This document shows, one piece after another, positions 47,701 through 60,353 of a stretch of 64,000 nt of DNA (its first letter is position 1; each line of letters starts with the position of its first letter). This DNA is from Castor canadensis (lineage: Eukaryota; Chordata; Mammalia; Rodentia; Castoridae), in NCBI RefSeq assembly GCF_047511655.1, contig NC_133402.1, positions 60,020,951 through 60,084,950 on the forward strand, in the 5' to 3' direction. The translations under genes and the position numbers were made by a program. Under the pieces are notes generated by a model that saw nothing but the letters and a program-made list of their open reading frames with translations, ran no database searches and was not told the origin of the DNA.

Positions 47701-49948
47701 CTGTTCAAGTAGGTGGGTTTTAAAAAGAATTCATAGACACCAGGCTCTCATGGCTCTTCAGAAACTTACTACCTTTTCCTTGGATGCCTTAGACCTGGCA
47801 GAAACTTTGCACAGAAAGAAAGGCAGGCTGGGACAAGTTACAACCAGGCAATGTGACTGAGTTTGTAGTCCACTGAAGGATGCATGGGAAAGTAGCTCAA
47901 AACGTCACCTTGGGCATCCTCTGTATATGGAATCAAAGAAAAGCAGCCCTGTTCCCTATTTCTACATAGCTGAGCCTGGGAAATCTTCAATTGTCCCCTA
48001 AGAGAGGCTTCTGACTGGTAGGAATTTGAGAAATGATTTACCTTCTCTGTAACCCCAGTTCCTGCACCTGTATGAAAATGAATTAGGCCACATACTTCAG
48101 AGGGCTAGTGAAGGAATTAAATGAGCTAGTGTAGGGAGGGCTGTGGTTGGAAAACACACAGGAATTTGAATTTTCTCTCCTCTATCTTTTTATTTTCAGT
48201 ACAAACACCATTTCCCTTCTTTCAGTGCAATGAGAAATAAATATAGAGGGAATCCTGTCCTGGCTGGGTAGTCAGTGCTACCCCAGGGTAGGTAGAGGTA
48301 CACAAGGGCAGCTTCAGGAGCCCAGAAGAGGCTCTGAGCAGGGTAAATCAGGCTTTTTGGAGGATGGGAATCTAAACAGAGTCACCCTTGATGCAGAAGG
48401 CAAATGGTGACCTAAGAAGGCTGAAGCCTTGTTAATCAAATCAATTCTTTGTACTTTAATTGAAAGTATTTAAAGGAGAATTTTTTTTAAATCGTCAGAT
48501 CAACTGAAGCTCGATGACTTCTTGATTCTGCACTAATATCCTTGCCCATTTCTTGGGAAGTTTCAATTTACCTTCATGGTAATTTACACTCAAGGAAACT
48601 GTCCAAGATCTGCCAGGGGATTCAATAAAATAGGTCATGGAGTTAAATGCTATGGTGAAACATAGGGCTTAATTTTATGGATAAAATTTAAACTGCTTGG
48701 CTGCCTTTTTTTTTTGCATTATTCGTGTTAAGACTAATGATTACTCAGTGACTGAGAGGGGATCACTGCAGAAATCAGGAAGCCATTTTCCCAATTCGTT
48801 AAGCACACCTGGTGGGGTGGTGGACTTTGCCCTCAAGGTTAAAGACATCAGGTTTGGGAAGAGACCTGAGTGGCCCACTATTCAAACTTCCCACCCAGGC
48901 TACTCCTGAAACTGGGCAGGAATGAAAGCTTTGAGCAGGAATTTTCCCTAAGTTGATACTGGGCTGAATGACCAGAAGAGGATAATGCTTTTAACATCAG
49001 TTCTTCTTTAATTCTCACTAATATAATTGCTTAAAAAAATGCACCTTCCAGGTTGTACCCAAGACAGTTCACTGACAGTGAGACTGAGGAATTTAAATTT
49101 TTCCCAAGTGATTCTTACACACTAGTAGAAAACTGTAGATTGTCATTAACTGTAGCATGACCACTTCTTTTCAGTCTTCCTAGGTTATTTTATGAACCCA
49201 GCCCCTGGCTCCAATGTAAACAATGGCCACTTTTGTATAATGACCAAATTACCAATTTTATGAGTATGGAATAAAAGAATATGGGCTTCCTAGGTCATAA
49301 ATACTTGGTGGAGTTAATGCAATTCCATTTTGGGTTTGTTTCTAATATACCCTTAATTTACACGTCTAATACACTCTTTGGTCAATTCTGCTTAAGTAAA
49401 TTTAGGATGATCTTTTCCACTTGCAATATAAGATGTAATTTAGACTAACCTAAAGTTAGCCATTCTTATCAAACACTTAAAATTAGTCCCTGTAGGGGAA
49501 CTTTTTTAGGTTTTATTTTTCCTTTCATTTCAAGTGTTGTTCAGGGCTTCTCTTACCTGTTTTGGGTATTAGTTAATAGTGATCTACCACCTCCTCTAAA
49601 GAAAATGGGTTCAGTGATCAAATATGTTTGAGAAACAACGGAGTAGACAAAGTGGAACAGAATTTGACTCCTCCTTGCAGATCCCCCCTAAACTTCAAAC
49701 ACATGGATGTGCACAGTAAGTCTCCAAGGTGTCAGAAGTCCCACGGTTTGCCTGGCTCTTTTAGCTTTTGTGGATCTTTCTGCTGCATGAGCATTCAGAG
49801 GACCATGCTTTGTGAAATATTCAGCTCCGTGGGCAGATTACATCATTAGGATGCACTTCCATGAGATTCTAGGAAAGCGTTTTACAACTGTGGGTGTATC
49901 CAAGATCATTTGGTGGAGCTTCCTCAATTAAAAACTCCCCACTCCTGT
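44746..49948. other. longest stretch without a recognised repeat or gene
   Basis: About 5.2 kb of intron. At 45609-46986 there are several overlapping frames of 88-134 codons on both strands with no domain I recognise. The rest has ordinary intron composition. 48040-48130 has a faint MIR resemblance. Confidence 0.4.
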
Positions 49949-49977
49949 CATTCAGATTTAAGAAATGATCTAAATTC

Positions 49978-51405
49978 ACTAACAATGAGCAAACTGAAAA
50001 AGAATGTATGAAAACAATTCCATTTACAATAGCCTCAAAAAAAACCAAATACCTAGGTGTAAACCTAACAAAAGATGTGAAAGACCTCTACAAGGAAAAC
50101 TATACACTTCTGAAGAAAGAGATTGAGAAAGACTATAGAAAGTGGAGAGATCTCCCATGCTCATGGATTGGTAGAATCAACATAGTAAAAATGTCAATAC
50201 TCCCAAAAGTAATCTACATGTTTAATGCAATTCCCATCAAAATTCCAATGACATTCATTAAAGAGATTGAAAAATCTACGCTGAAATTTATATGGAAACA
50301 CAAGAGGCCACGAATAGCCAAGGCAATACTCAGTCAAAAGAACAATGCAGGAGGTATCACAATACCTGACTTCAAACTATATTACAAAGCAATAACAATA
50401 AAAACAGCATGGTACTGGCACAAAAACAGACATGAAGACCAGTGGAACAGAATAGAGGACCCAGATATGAAGCCACACAACTATAAGCAACTTATCTTTG
50501 ACAAAGGAGCTAAAAATATACGATGGAGAAATAGCAGCCTCTTCAACAAAAACTGCTGGGAAAACTGGTTAGCAGTCTGCAAAAAACTGAAACTAGATCC
50601 ATGTATATCACCCTATACCAAGATTAACTCAAAATGGATCAAGGATCTTAATATCAGACCCCAAACTCTTAAGTTGATTCAAGAAAGAGTAGGAAATACT
50701 CTGGAGTTAGTAGGTATAGGTAAGAACTTTCCCAATGAAACCCCAGCAGCACAGCAACTAAGAGATAGCATAGATAAATGGGACCTCATAAAACTAAAAA
50801 GCTTCTGTTCATCAAAAGAAATGGTCTCTAAACTGAAGAGAACACCCACAGAGTGGGAGAAAATATTTGCCAACTATACATCAGACAAAGGACTGATAAC
50901 CAGAATATACAGGGAACTTAAAAAACTAAATTCTCCCAAAACTAATGAACCAATAAAGAAATGGGCATGTGAACTAAACAGAACTTTCTCAAAAGAAGAA
51001 ATTCAAATGGCCAGAAAACACATGAAAAACTGCTCACCATCTCTAGCAATAAAGGAAATGCAAATTAAAACCACACTAAGATTCCATCTCACCCCTGTTA
51101 GAATAGCCATCATCAGCAACACCACCAACAACAGGTGTTGGCGAGGATGCGGGGAAAAAGGAACCCTCTTACACTGTTGGTGGGAATGTAAACTAGTACA
51201 ACCACTCTGGAAAAAAATTTGGAGGCTACTTAAAAAGCTGGACATCGATCTACCATTTGATCCAGCAATACCACTCTTGGGGATATACCCAAAATACTGT
51301 GACACAGGTTACTCCAGAGGCACCTGCACACCCATGTTTATTGCGGCACTATTCACAATAGCCAAGTTATGGAAACAGCCAAGATGCCCCAGCACTGACG
51401 AATAG
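49978..51405 (+). pseudogene. L1 ORF2 C-terminal part, open but truncated
   Basis: The frame is open from the truncation point through ATG 50008 (465 codons) to TAG 51403-51405. It matches L1 ORF2p after the reverse transcriptase core, with segments [52 protein letters not shown] and [15 protein letters not shown]. The C-terminal cysteine-histidine motif C-x3-C-x7-H-x4-C follows in [23 protein letters not shown]2p supplies endonuclease and reverse transcriptase in intact L1s. Both domains are absent here, so this copy cannot move itself. The TAG falls where related L1s have Trp. The frame beyond stays open 56 more codons to TAG at 51574-51576, which suggests a recent nonsense change. Confidence 0.9.
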
Positions 51406-51951
51406 ATTAAGAAAATGTGGTATCTATACACAATGGAATTTTATGCAGCCATGAAGAAGAATGAAATGTTATCATTCGCTGGTAAATGGATGGAATTGGA
51501 GAACATCATTGTGAGTGAGGTTAGCCTGGCCCAAAAGACCAAAAATCGTATGTTCTCCCTCATATGTGTACATTAGATCAAGGGCAAACACAACAAGGGG
51601 ATTGGACTAAGAGCACATGATAAAAGCGAGAGCACACAAGGAAGGGGTGAGGATAGGTAAGACACCTAAAAAATTAGCTAGCATTTGTTGCCCTTAACAC
51701 AGAGAAACTAAAGCAGATACCTTAAAAGCAACTGAGGCCAATAGGAAAAGGGGAAGAGGAACTAGAGAAAAGGTAAGATCAAAAAGAATTAACCTAGAAG
51801 GTAACACACACGCACAGGAAATCAATGTGAGTCAATGCCCTGTATAGCTATCCTTATCTCAACCAGCAAAAACCCTTGTTCCTTCCTATTATTGCTTATA
51901 CTCTCTCTACAACAAAATTAGAAATAAGGGCAAAATAGTTTCTGCTGGGTA

Positions 51952-52017
51952 TTGGGGGGGGGGAGGGAGGGGGCGGAGTGGGTGGTAAGGGAGGGGGTGG
52001 GGGCAGGGGGGAGAAAT
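51952..52017 (+). repeat. G-rich tract of the L1 3' UTR
   Basis: About 65 bases with many runs of three or more G. This is typical of L1 3' UTRs and able in principle to form G-quadruplexes on the plus strand. NMNAT3 pre-mRNA would carry the C-rich complement. Confidence 0.85.
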
Positions 52018-52092
52018 GAACCAAGCCTTGTATGCACATATGAATAATAAAAGAAAGAAAAAAAAAGAAATGATCTAAATTACATTAACCAC

Positions 52093-52460
52093 CATCTACT
52101 TGATCACCAACACTGTCACTGTCAACTCACATTCTATCATTGGCCAACACATGATTTTCACTTCTACTGTTACACTGATAGCACCCCTGCCACAATACAC
52201 ACACAAGACCACTGGCAACACCATCACCATGACCTATGCCATCACCACCACCTACCAACTCCTCCTGAATGCTATGCTAGTGAGAGAAAACACCACCCCC
52301 ACCTCTATTCTTAACATCGTCAGCACCACCACCACACTGTGACCAACCAATAGTGCTGCCATCACCACCATGTCTACAGGACTATCACTGCCAACATCAC
52401 CACCACTGTAGCCACCAAAACTGTAACCATCACTACTGCCTCTACCACTGTGCTGATGAG
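52093..52460. repeat. degenerate CAC/ATC-rich low-complexity tract
   Basis: Imperfect ACC, CAC and ATC triplets ('ccatcaccaccacc', 'cagcaccaccaccacac'), probably a decayed trinucleotide repeat. It starts 12 bases after the L1 target duplication. Open frames of about 80 codons here come from the triplets. Confidence 0.7.
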
Positions 52461-52647
52461 AATGCAGTGGAGACAGAAAACAGTGTCATTGTCCTAGGCT
52501 CTACTCAGAGGCTCGAAGGTGGGATTTCATCACACACATTTGTCCCTAGTTATAATGGCATCTCCGTAACAACTGAGTGGCCAAACTGTAGAAATTAAAC
52601 AAGACCTTCAATCCAAGGAAAGATATATATGTGTATGTGTGTGTATT

Positions 52648-52760
52648 TTTTTTTGAGAAAGGATCTCACTATGTAGCCCATGCTGGCCTCAAACTCCCTA
52701 TCCTCCTGCCTCTGCCTCCCAAGTTTTGGGATTAGAGATATGCACCATCACACCTGTTTC
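52648..52760 (-). mobile_element. B1-like SINE
   Basis: Reversed monomer: 'gagaaaggatctcactatgt', 'catgctggcctcaaactccc', 'ttttgggattagagatatgc'. A TATG-rich stretch precedes the T-rich tail. Confidence 0.8.
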
Positions 52761-52859
52761 AGGGCAAGCTATTTTAAAGTCACATCTATGTATGCATTGC
52801 CGTATATAGCACACATCTATAAATGAGTAATAGTAATAAAGATAGGTGTCATGAGTGAA

Positions 52860-53055
52860 CTGTGCTAATAGCTTTACATATACCATCATTTTAATCCTTA
52901 CAATTTCTTTGTGAAAGAAATTTCCCATTTTCCAGATGAACAACTGTGCACAGAGAGATTAAATAATTAGCCAACGATTACAAAGCTAATCAACTGTAGG
53001 GCTAAGTCTGAATCTAGGCAGTCTGGTTCCAGCACTTCTGATCTTAACTGAAATG
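52860..53055 (-). mobile_element. MIR
   Basis: 'cccattttccagatgaacaa', 'gcacagagagattaaataat' and 'gaatctaggcagtctggttc' are the reversed MIR core, long copy. Confidence 0.8.
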
Positions 53056-54199
53056 CTACACTGCAACACACTGCACCAAGTCTATGCACATTGCCTTTCA
53101 TGGGGTGATTCTAGGATGTTCAAGGAGATTACTGATTTTACGAGATTTGTCTCAGAGACTGATTTGTGAGCACTGCCCCAGAGGTCATGGAAGTTTGCTG
53201 AAATCTAAAGGGAAAGGAGACTGAACGACCACCAAGTGAGAAGCAATATGGTACAAACATGGCTGTTGAGTGATGACTATCTATAGGCAAAGTTCAAGTT
53301 AGTTTAGGCCAGCACTATGCAATGAGGAGCTGTGGTATGCAGAGCACTGGGCGAGGCAGTGCCAATCCTCCTTCTTCTCATTGCATAACTTATCGTGAGT
53401 GCTGAAGTCCTGAGTAGGTCTCAAGAAAAAATACCAGAGGTGTGAATAGTTGTAAAGTTTCTAAGCACCTGCACAGACAGCAAGAGTCGCTGGGGACAGA
53501 CCAGGGATGAACCTGAGGGTGGTGCAGAGGTACCACCAGGTGCTCATCAGTTCTTCCTTCTTGCCTTGTTCATTCTTGAGACATCCTGATGTGAGATTTG
53601 ACTGTTTTACAAATGTGCCTATTGTTAACTCGTAAGCATATACACATCTATGAAAATTTAGGTATATTCTCCACAGATACATACTGCTAAAAAAGATTTT
53701 TTTAGAAGAGATGGATTCCCTCAAATAGTGTTAAGCTGTGCCCTACCCTGCATGTCACAGTGGTCTAGACCTAGTCAGGGGTGCTCTGACTTTGTATGGG
53801 GGGAGGTTGCTGGCTGAACTCAAAAGACGCCCTGGGCTGTAGTGATAATGATGATGACGACAATGACCCTCAACACCCTCTCCTTTCTATTAGTGCCGAG
53901 GGACTATGCTCAATGTGTATGGGATTTACATCCTTATAAACATCTCAAAAGGTGATTGGCAACATTTCCCTATGGTTTCCTAACTAGCTTGGCAAAGGTA
54001 ACCATTTCTAGGCTGGAGATGGTAGCACTGGGATTCGAAGGCAGGTTCACTTGCGTGGGATTGAAGTTTGTCCTTGTTCATGTGTTCTGTGCCTGTTTTA
54101 ACTATACCAAGCACCTCTTAGATTAAGAGTCGTCATCTCTAAAGTGTGTGTATGTGGGGAGGGGATAATACCAACCAGTGGGACTATTCTGGAGACTGA
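53056..54199. other. intron sequence, nothing recognised
   Basis: A short GATGAC-like run lies at 53844-53863. No exon or clear repeat. Confidence 0.45.
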
Positions 54200-54430
54200 A
54201 TAATAGAACGTAAGGGTGTAGGAGGGTGAATATGGTGGAAATAAGATGTATTCATGTATGAAAATGGAAAAACAAGATCTATGGAAACTATTCCAGGAAT
54301 GGAGGAATGGGGAGAGGGGGATAAAGGAGAATGATGGAGGAGGTGAATTCCACTATGATATATTGTAAGAACTTTTATAAATGTAACAATGCACCCTCAG
54401 TACAACATAATATAATAAAAATATTTTGTA
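54200..54430 (+). mobile_element. rodent L1 3' end, second copy
   Basis: Shares 'gagaatgatggagg', 'atgatatattgtaagaactt', 'aacaatgcaccctcagtaca' and an A-rich end with the copy at 30560-30785. Confidence 0.6.
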
Positions 54431-54589
54431 AAATGTGAGCAGCTATTTGCATGTAATATTATTGTCATTATCTTTGTTTCATGTGATAAAATTCACTTTT
54501 ATTTACTATAAGAAATTTACTTAAATATTATTAATTTCAACATAATTAACTCCTTTGTGATTCCTACTGATTTTAACCTTTCACTTTAC

Positions 54590-56530
54590 AATCATTTTAG
54601 ACTTAGAAAAGTTTCAAGGTAGTATAAAGAATTGTCACACAGCTTTTGCTAATGCTAACACCTTAAATAGCCAAGACACAATTAACTAAACCAGGAAATT
54701 AACATATATTCAACCCTAGACACTAATCTAGAGATTTCCTTTATATTTTCCCCCACTGTCCCACAATTCCCTTGTATGGTCTAGGGTCTTATCCAGGATC
54801 TCAAACTTCATGTCTTTGTCTCCTCACATCAGGGACATCTCCTCAGTCTTTCAGGAGCTGGATACTAGGCCAGATATTTTGTAGGACATCTCTCAGTTTG
54901 GTTTGTTGATGTTTTCTGGTGATTATATTAAGCTTATTCATCTTAGGCAAAAGTACCTCAGCTGTGATGCTGTACCCTTTTCAGTGCACAGAGAGAACAA
55001 GATGCTGATTTGTCCTGATTCTGGTGATATTAATTTGATACTGATTGAGAGATGGTGCCCACCATATTTCTTTATAGTGAAGTTACTATTTTCTCCTGTG
55101 CATCTGTAATTAGTTTCTTATGGGAAAACACTTTGAGACTATGCAAATACCCTGTTTCCCATCATATTTTTACCCAGTAACTTTAGCATCCACTGGTGAT
55201 TCTGGTCTGCCACAATCATTGCTGTGATGTTTGTGAAGTGGTCAGAAATAGATATTTTCGACATTCCCTTCACGGTATTAATGAGAATTCTACCAAAAAG
55301 AACTGCCCTTCCTCCTACACTTATTTTTTTAATCAATGTGGACTCAGAGGCTTTTCTTTTTCCCTATGGTTATAATCCTATACCATTATTTTGTTCCTCA
55401 GATGATCCCAGATTTGCCCAATGGAAGCTCCCTGAAGTTGCCTGTGTCTTTTTGACGTGTCCTCATCATCTAGTGAGCACTTCCTTGCTTTCTAGGATGA
55501 TGAGGTTTATCTGGAGTTTTCCTCCCCAGTCCTACACAACCATTTTCCCAAGGAGCTTTAGTTTCTTTATTGGAGAATGGCAGTAAGACACAAAGGGCCC
55601 TAGTTGCACTCACTGTATTGGGGTTTTATGGTTTCTTGGCCCTCTGAGATGACTGAGCTAGGAAATTACACACACACACTCACACAAATGCGGATAAATG
55701 ATACATCTATCCATCCATCCTAACATGTATACACATATATCTCCACATTTATTTCTATGACTTCCCATTGCATATACACATATAAAGCTGTGTTCATACT
55801 TAAACCTGCAATTCCAATCCAACACCAAAGTTCAAAGTCTAGCCTCTCCTCCTTATCTGTAATTCCTTTCTTCAATGATATGAAACCTAGCTCCATCATC
55901 CACAGTAATTTCCTCACTTGTTTGACCTCAGTATTGACATAAAGCAGTTCCAACATGGCTCCTTACCCACTCCCCTGTGGAAAACAAATGTACTAGCTGC
56001 TAAAGGACAGTACTAAATACACAGGGTTTGCCCTGAGCTTTGCAGGATCCATCTAGACACGATGCTGCTTTCAAGTTCCTGAGGTTAGTTCTCTCCTTTT
56101 CTTCAGGGTGGTTATGTATTCATTTGTAAGACACTGAGGCTCATTTGTTTCTGTTTCTATTTCATCTTGGGCTCGCCTGGCATCCTGGTAGGCTTTATAT
56201 ATTTAGTTTTTCTAGTATGTTAGTCCATGTTCTGAGAGTCTGAGCTATGAAAAGAGGCACACTCAGAGCAGAGCTCTCTGCTTATCCTCATTTCTACCCT
56301 TTTCCCATCCCCCATTCTTTCCACTCCCTTCTCATCCATCCCATAAGTAACCAACCTCATTAGTTTATAAAATCTATTCTTAAATGATTTTGTCCTTTCA
56401 AATTTATTTTCCCTATAATTATTAGTAACTCATAAATTTCCCCAAGGTCTAACTGTGTCTCCACAACCTCATCTTTAGGAATATTTACACAGATACATCT
56501 ATTCAATTCATTTTAATTAATGCCCTTTGT
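54590..56530 (-). mobile_element. ancient L1M 3' UTR, long minus-strand copy
   Basis: The old L1M 3' region reads in order: 'aatgctaacaccttaaatag', 'gatctcaaacttcatgtctt', 'atgttttctggtgattatat', 'tttgagactatgcaaatacc', 'gatgatcccagatttgccca' and 'gcaattccaatccaacacca'. The part after 55970 is less certain. A second, shorter copy lies at 61995-63000. Confidence 0.7.
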
Positions 56531-57460
56531 GCTGCTGGGAATTCTACTTCACCGACTGTCTTATCTGATGTGGGCCTTGAATGATCTTTGGATGGGTTTC
56601 TCTTAATGGTCTGCTTGGCAAAGGAGCCAAACGCTGGTCCCTAACTCTGAATGATCGTTACTTCCCATTTGGGAGGTAGAGATGGTTACTAGCTCTGGCA
56701 TAGGAGCCCTGGAGCTGTCTCCTCAGGGGAGCATTTGACCTGACTGTTGTTGCAGCCAAGGGTGACAGAGAGAGCCCAGCTGCTCAGGAGAAGGGTTGTC
56801 CCATGGCAGGATGACAAGGCACTTAGCTACACAATTGCAGAACATACCTTCTCTCCAGACCTCAAGGTCCTTATTCCTGTAAAACAGGACCATTAACATT
56901 TATCTCCTAGGACTGTATGCAGGATGAAGTGATTATTTGAAAACTGGCATGGAAAGATTCAGTGAAGGACTGTCACTTCCTCATTGCACTCTTTCATCCT
57001 TGTATTAACAAAATATAGTTTCAGTTCTTTTGTATTTTTGTTAAAATTTTAATTTTGAGGTAATTATAGATTTATGTGCAGCTGTAAGAAATACTAGAAA
57101 GCAATCCCACGTACTCTTCTCCTAGTTGCTCCCGGTTGTAACATCTTGCAGTGTCATACATACTGCAATATCACACGCAGGATACTGAGATTGATACAAT
57201 CCACTGATCTGACTCAGATTTCACCAGGGTTTTACATGTGCCAGCTCAACAGTATGTGTGAGTGTGTACATGGCAGTGTGCATCAGTTCTGGGAGAGTGC
57301 ATCACAGCTGTCCTTTTCACATAACCAGCAACGGTGGGTCACGAACATCTGATCACACCACCTGTACTGCTCGTTGACAGCTATGCGGCTATGTCCTCTT
57401 CCCTCCTGTCTCTAAGCCCCCATCCATAACCCTGGGCAACCACTAATTTCTTCTTTACTT

Positions 57461-57799
57461 CTATACATTTCTTTTTTGCTTTTGTGACAGTACTGGGGTT
57501 TGAACTCAGGTGCTTGTGCTTGCTAGGCAGAGGCTCTACCACTTGAGTTACGTCACTAGCTTTTTGCTTTTACTTATTTTGGGATAGAGTTTCCCATTTT
57601 TTCCTAGGCCTACCTGAGCCACGAGTCTCCTATCTATGCTTCCTGTGTAGCTGAGTTGACGGGCATGTGCCACCTCACCCACCCATTGGTTAAGATGAAA
57701 TCTTGCTGTCTTTTGCCCAGGCTGGCCTTGAACTGTGATCCTCCTGATCTCAGCCTCCTGAGTAGACAGGGTTATAGGAGTGAGCCACTGTGCCCAGCC
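57461..57799 (-). mobile_element. composite 7SL-7SL-tRNA SINE with target duplication
   Basis: TCTTTACTT repeats at 57452-57460 and 57800-57808 flank it. The tRNA-like part comes first in reverse ('ggggtttgaactcaggtgct', 'gctctaccacttgagttacg'), then two reversed monomers. Confidence 0.9.
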
Positions 57800-58446
57800 T
57801 CTTTACTTACATAATTGTGTCATTTCAAGAATATTGTGTAAATGGACTCAGAGGACATGTAACCTTTTCGATGTGGCATTTTTGACTCATCATTATTTTC
57901 TGGAGATTCCTCCAAGTCATTCCATAAATACTTCATTTCTTTTAATGTCTGAGGAGTATTTTATGGTATGGACGTATTCACCCCTTGATGGACAGCTGAA
58001 TGATTTCTGCTTTTGGGCTGTCACACATGGAGCTGTCGTGACCCTTTGTTTACGGGTTTTTGTGTGCACATGTTCTCATTTCTCTGGGAGAAATGCCAAA
58101 AGTGCAATTACTGAGTCCTATGGTAGCTGCATGTTCAGTTTTACAAGAAGCTGCCTGATCGCTTTCCAGAGTGGATTTGCCCTCCATGCTCCCACCGCCA
58201 TTATGAGTGGCCTGGCTTCTCTGCTCCTTCCAGCGTTTGGTGGTGGCATTATTTTTTATTTTAGTCACTTTGGTAGATGTGATTTTTAAGTTGCCCGTCC
58301 CTACTGGCTAACTGTGAAATGTCTTTTCACATGCTGATTTGCGATCCTCCTCAGTGAGATGTCCCTTTGTGTCTTTTGCTTATTCCTTAGAGAAACGGAT
58401 TGTGTTTTCATGGTGAGTTTTGAGAGTTCTTAATATATGTAGATAC

Positions 58447-58530
58447 TAAGTCATTTTTGGGGGGAGGGTTAACTCAGGACCTTGCGCTTGCTAGGCAGGT
58501 GCTCTACCACTTGAGGGCCAAATCCCTAGC
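58447..58530 (-). mobile_element. solo tRNA-like SINE inserted in L1
   Basis: The reversed unit has 'gaccttgcgcttgctaggca' and 'ctctaccacttgagggccaa'. TAGATAC at 58440-58446 and 58531-58537 is a likely target duplication. Confidence 0.8.
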
Positions 58531-58575
58531 TAGATACCAGCCTTTTATTGGATATGAAGTTTGCAACAATTCTTT

Positions 58576-60343
58576 TTGAGGAATGAGAATAAATCCAAAC
58601 AGGCGGAAAAAAAAAAAGCAAGCACATTTATATGTTTTAGTTTTGTATGTGGTTGGGGGAAAGGAGGAGAGTGAGAAGACGGGGAAGTGGGGGCTGTCTC
58701 ATGGTGCACGTGGGTGAGTAATAGCCCCCATTTTCACGGCACTGGGCACGAAGCCCAGCCGTAACGCTGTTCACACACTTCCTGGGTGCGGCAGAGTCTG
58801 GGCTAGAGCACCCGCTATGGAAACTGCCTCCCCAGAAACCCTCCTGAGATCTGTTTTGTTTAAGGCACATCTCAAGGTAGAAAGAGAAGGACAAAGAAAA
58901 TACTGATTTGTTATTAAATCAACAAAACACCTCTTTTTGAAAGAGTATAACATGTGTAACCTCAAATCCTTGAAGCCTCACATGATAGGAAAAAAATGAC
59001 CAGTTCAAAACAATTGCTGGGGTAATTCAGCATTCCTAACTATCTCCTCCAGAAAAACCTTTTAAGTTAGAAATATGAAAATGAACAGTTTTTTTTTTCC
59101 AGACCAAGCTGGAGCACTGCCCATGAATATATATTAAAATCATTCTATTTGATTAATAAATGTCCATGTGAGCCTAAGATTACAGCAACACGCTGAGCTT
59201 ATATAATATTTACTCATTCTCTCCTGGTATCTCCGAAGGCCCAGAAGACCCAGAACTGGGGCTGTCGCTGCCTTAAATGGAATTATTATGGCTTAATTTC
59301 CCTCTTATCTCAGATTATACGGCACCACTGTATCATGATGCATTTAATTCTCCCCATATGCACTCTGCAATAGAAAATTAAAATTAAAATCACAGGGCTA
59401 GCAAAAGTGCCGTGCATCACACTGGACACTGAACAGACATTTTTATTTAACCCAGAAAATTGCTGGTGTAAATGATATTACAATAAATACGCTGCCACTT
59501 AAAATGCAAGTCACTGAGAGGAAAAACCAGGAGCCATAAAATATCTTTCCTTCCTCAAGGTTGTTCAAAGGGGAAAAAAAGAGAAGGGTTTGGACTGGGT
59601 TGTTATCTTTACGATGTAATTTGATCTGGGATGCCACAAGCCGGTGGGACAGGATCGTCAGAAAATAAAGTATCAAAAAACAGCTACAGGAAAACAGGAG
59701 AAACTGTTCTGTGGTTTTTCTCACTTCCATGCATAGATATGAGAATATTATGTTAACCTGTCTGGTCACAGCCAGCTCTGAGGTGGGGCTTACTCAGGAC
59801 ACAGCAGAAAAAGCCAAACATATATTGGATGTATTGTGAGAGCCACACACTTTTTGTACATTATTTCTTTTAACCCGTAAAATAAATAACTCTGTAAGGT
59901 TAGGAGATATTATTCCTATGTGACAGGGGTGGAGTAAGTCACTCAAGGTCATGCACCTAGTAAGTGGGTTGGACACTAAGGTTGAGTGTAAGATCAATGA
60001 GCTTTTTCTGTGACCCCTGAAGTCACAGTGAAGGGAAAAGTATCCTCTCTGAGGTTCCCCACCACTTTATTTTCTTTTGAGAATCTTGGTATCTCAGGGA
60101 AAGAAGAAATAGAGAAGAAAATGTCGGGAGCCACGAGTAACCAAGCCAGAGCTGAGCTTGGCTAGGCAGCATCAGGGCTGGGTGGGGTCTGTGAGTTGGC
60201 GGCTGCCAGGCAGAGGCCTCCTGCATCCTGCCTAGGATAGAACAGAGCTTTGACTGGTGGCAGATCTGCCTCTGCCTATTTCATGAGCCTGGAAAGCCAG
60301 TGTTTTTCATTCTGAAGGCATCTGTGAGCCAATCATACAAAAT
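58576..60343. other. intron sequence, no gene recognised
   Basis: Apart from a MIR at 59855-59990, no repeat or exon was recognised. Confidence 0.45.
59855..59990 (-). mobile_element. MIR fragment
   Basis: 'aggtcatgcacctagtaagt' followed by 'gggttggacactaaggttga' is the reversed MIR core. Confidence 0.6.
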
Positions 60344-60353
60344 GTGTAAAGAA

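Larger units (their letters stand above)
49960..52081 (+). mobile_element. young 5'-truncated L1 with 17-bp target duplication
   Basis: The insert (about 49977-52064) is flanked by identical copies of AAGAAATGATCTAAATT at 49960-49976 and 52065-52081. It contains the last third of ORF2, then a 3' UTR with a very G-rich tract. A polyadenylation signal (AATAAA within gaataataaaag) and a short A-rich tail follow. Perfect duplications and a long open frame show recent insertion. It lies antisense to NMNAT3. Confidence 0.95.
56980..58575 (-). mobile_element. old L1M 3' region, minus strand, broken by SINEs
   Basis: 'gaggtaattatagatttatg', 'gatacaatccactgatctga', 'gaggagtattttatggtatg' and 'ctctgggagaaatgccaaaa' are reversed L1M landmarks. 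A composite SINE sits at 57461-57799 and a solo SINE at 58447-58530. The 169-codon frame at 57780-58289 is L1 sequence, not a gene. Confidence 0.7.

Noticed and set aside
57780..58289. 169-codon plus-strand frame
   Set aside because: It lies in reversed old L1 sequence and begins in a SINE.
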